From Aphrophora alni (Eukaryota > Arthropoda > Insecta > Hemiptera > Aphrophoridae): 64,000 nucleotides of DNA. The notes under the pieces are model-generated. The model was given only the letters and a program-made list of their open reading frames with translations, did not search any database and was not told where the DNA came from. The DNA is taken from assembly GCA_963513935.1 (NCBI GenBank), contig OY740769.1, forward strand, positions 102,775,762 through 102,839,761. Direction: 5' to 3'. Numbering within the stretch: the stretch's first letter is position 1; every line of letters begins with the position of its first letter. The position numbers and the translations under genes are program-made. This document shows positions 62,640 through 64,000 of this stretch, piece by piece.

Positions 62640-63014
62640 TTGTGCATTGTCTTTGCACCGTTAATTTTATTTCTACTGGAAAAAATAGCATCATCAATAA
62701 ATTTGGAAGTACACTTTTCTCTTGTTGTATATAACGCCATAAAAATGACATATCAGCCTGAATTCCTTCACATCACCCTACCGCTACGTGTTAACCGAAC
62801 ATTTTCTTCACTACCTTACTTGACGTCTTATAACACTTTTAACTCCGGCGAATTTTTTTATAATACAATCCACATTCAATTTACTTCTTTTGAACCCATT
62901 TCTCATAACAATGGCTGGATAAAAACTACAGAACAAGTTATATTGTTTACGAGCTATTCTTGTTATTCCATAATGGCTTGTTTAATTACACATTGCAATG
63001 AAGACTATTCGTAA
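62640..63014 (+). other. 124-codon open frame, no recognised family
   Basis: One of the longest open frames in the window, starting at TTG, with the first ATG at codon 36. It lies in a GC-richer patch 0.7 kb after the endonuclease relic. The middle has mixed composition (LHITLPLRVNRTF, SFEPISHNNGWIKT). No domain or transposon motif was recognised. It may be an exon, retroelement debris or chance. Confidence 0.15.
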
Positions 63015-63321
63015 ACAATAGAATAGTTTCTGAGAAATAGAAGCGTAAATATTAGAACAACTACTCAAGGCAGGTTGTCGTTTTTTACTTGGTTTTTAGA
63101 AAGAGGGAAGTTTTAATGTGAGACCAGTGATCGTAAATAATACTAGTATTAACTGGACACTGAGTGATGGAGATAACGTGATAAAATGTTAAATTCTTTT
63201 TGTGCCTAATTTTGTCTCTAGTAGTTTGACGATATAGGTTCCCAAAGTTTAATGGAGTGAATTAAAAGAACTATATAAAATTTTAACTAAGATTTGAATA
63301 GCTGACATTAAATTGACGATT

Positions 63322-63324
<3 letters not shown>

Positions 63325-63352
<28 letters not shown>
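63325..63352. repeat. Poly(T) tract
   Basis: 28 T in a row. Confidence 0.95.
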
Positions 63353-63356
<4 letters not shown>

Positions 63357-64000
63357 GTGGCGTAACGTGATTCAAAAATATTTTTTATGTAAACGAGGTA
63401 TAAAAAAGTTGTGTAATGTCAGTTGTTTTACATTTTGATTTGTTTTTTGTTTAAACTCGAAAATTCTAAACTTCACCAGCACCTTAAAATAAAGGTAAAA
63501 AGAAAAAGTAGAAACAAAGATTCCTGGTCTTTCGACTTCTACATTACTGTTTCGGAGTAAGAGAGCAAAAGTCAGTCAACCTCTGATTGGAAAGGTGAAA
63601 GAGATTAATCTAACCTAAGATTACATGACGAAAGGTGGAGAAGCAACTCTGACTTTTCGGGATTGACATTTCCGTTCCCACTATAAGTGAGACCTTGAAG
63701 GGGATTTGTATATCTGTTCAATTACAGACTTCAATCTTGACATTAGTTCGTGTAGACCACAAAGCTATAAGGAATTAGTTTTATAAGATCAAACAGGACC
63801 TATATAAAAAGGGATTACCTCTACAATGTTTCAAATGATAGCTTGAAAAAAAACTGTTCTCCTCTTTTGTTCATTTTTGGAAATTTGTTGGAATTATTCA
63901 ATGAACCATCGTCTTGTTTGTTGTGGAAAATTGTGACTTTAATGCAATTTGGTGTTTAAAGTTTCCACAGGTGTTGATCATTTAAACATGTATAGTCCAA
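63353..64000. other. Unassigned DNA to window end
   Basis: 63,520-63,790 is GC-richer, with no open frame or motif recognised. Confidence 0.4.

Overview
The window looks like AT-rich (roughly 70-75% A+T by eye), gene-poor nuclear DNA from an animal, most likely an insect. The grounds are decayed non-LTR retrotransposons of types common in insects, Tc1/mariner-type and TTAA-type DNA transposon debris, MITEs whose ends read TACAGGGTGT, tRNA-derived repeats, and very long (TA)n, (GA)n, (A)n and (T)n tracts. I recognise no intact host protein-coding gene, no rRNA and no canonical tRNA. The order of insect cannot be fixed from this sequence.

Layout. 1-5 kb: a complete 555-bp palindromic MITE, a reverse-strand retrotransposon relic with a reverse transcriptase YSDD box, and two repeats whose inverted partners lie at 12-15 kb. 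5-12 kb: mostly unassigned AT-rich DNA with a small foldback element (6.3 kb) and a Tc1/mariner transposase fragment (VSFTDESRF, 9.5 kb). 12-19 kb: forward-strand retrotransposon relics, a MITE, and a 570-bp foldback element. 19-23 kb: a GC-rich block, a 41-bp near-perfect palindrome, and a segment with a TATA-like box and CGTCG-rich short repeats that resembles a promoter plus leader. 26-29 kb: a hairpin element, a 71-codon stop-free Jockey-like RT fragment, a GC-rich island, and a different retrotransposon relic with an RNase H region. 34-39 kb: a 460-bp tandem duplication, a TTAA-type element with palindromic GTCAACTATAGTTGAC motifs, and a 3 x 105 bp array. 41-42 kb: another reverse-strand RT relic. 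44-54 kb: several foldback elements, including a divergent pair of tRNA-like sequences (48 kb), a second full copy of the palindromic MITE (49 kb), and an odd inverted-repeat element carrying about 20 copies of a TTCTCTGACCGAA motif (51-52 kb). 54-64 kb: a further foldback element, a tandem duplication, a small retrotransposon relic and an endonuclease-domain relic (61.7 kb).

The most interesting pattern is a hairpin core recurring at several foldback loci of at least three unrelated sequence families: CTGANGA, a 14-17 nt hairpin, then GAAAC followed by a self-complementary CGCG- or CCGG-type sequence. In the best copies the flanks also pair (ATCA/TGAT, or GTATCA/TGATAC at 26.1 kb). This is the layout of a hammerhead ribozyme, though there is a consistent unpaired base before stem II, so the assignment is a hypothesis.
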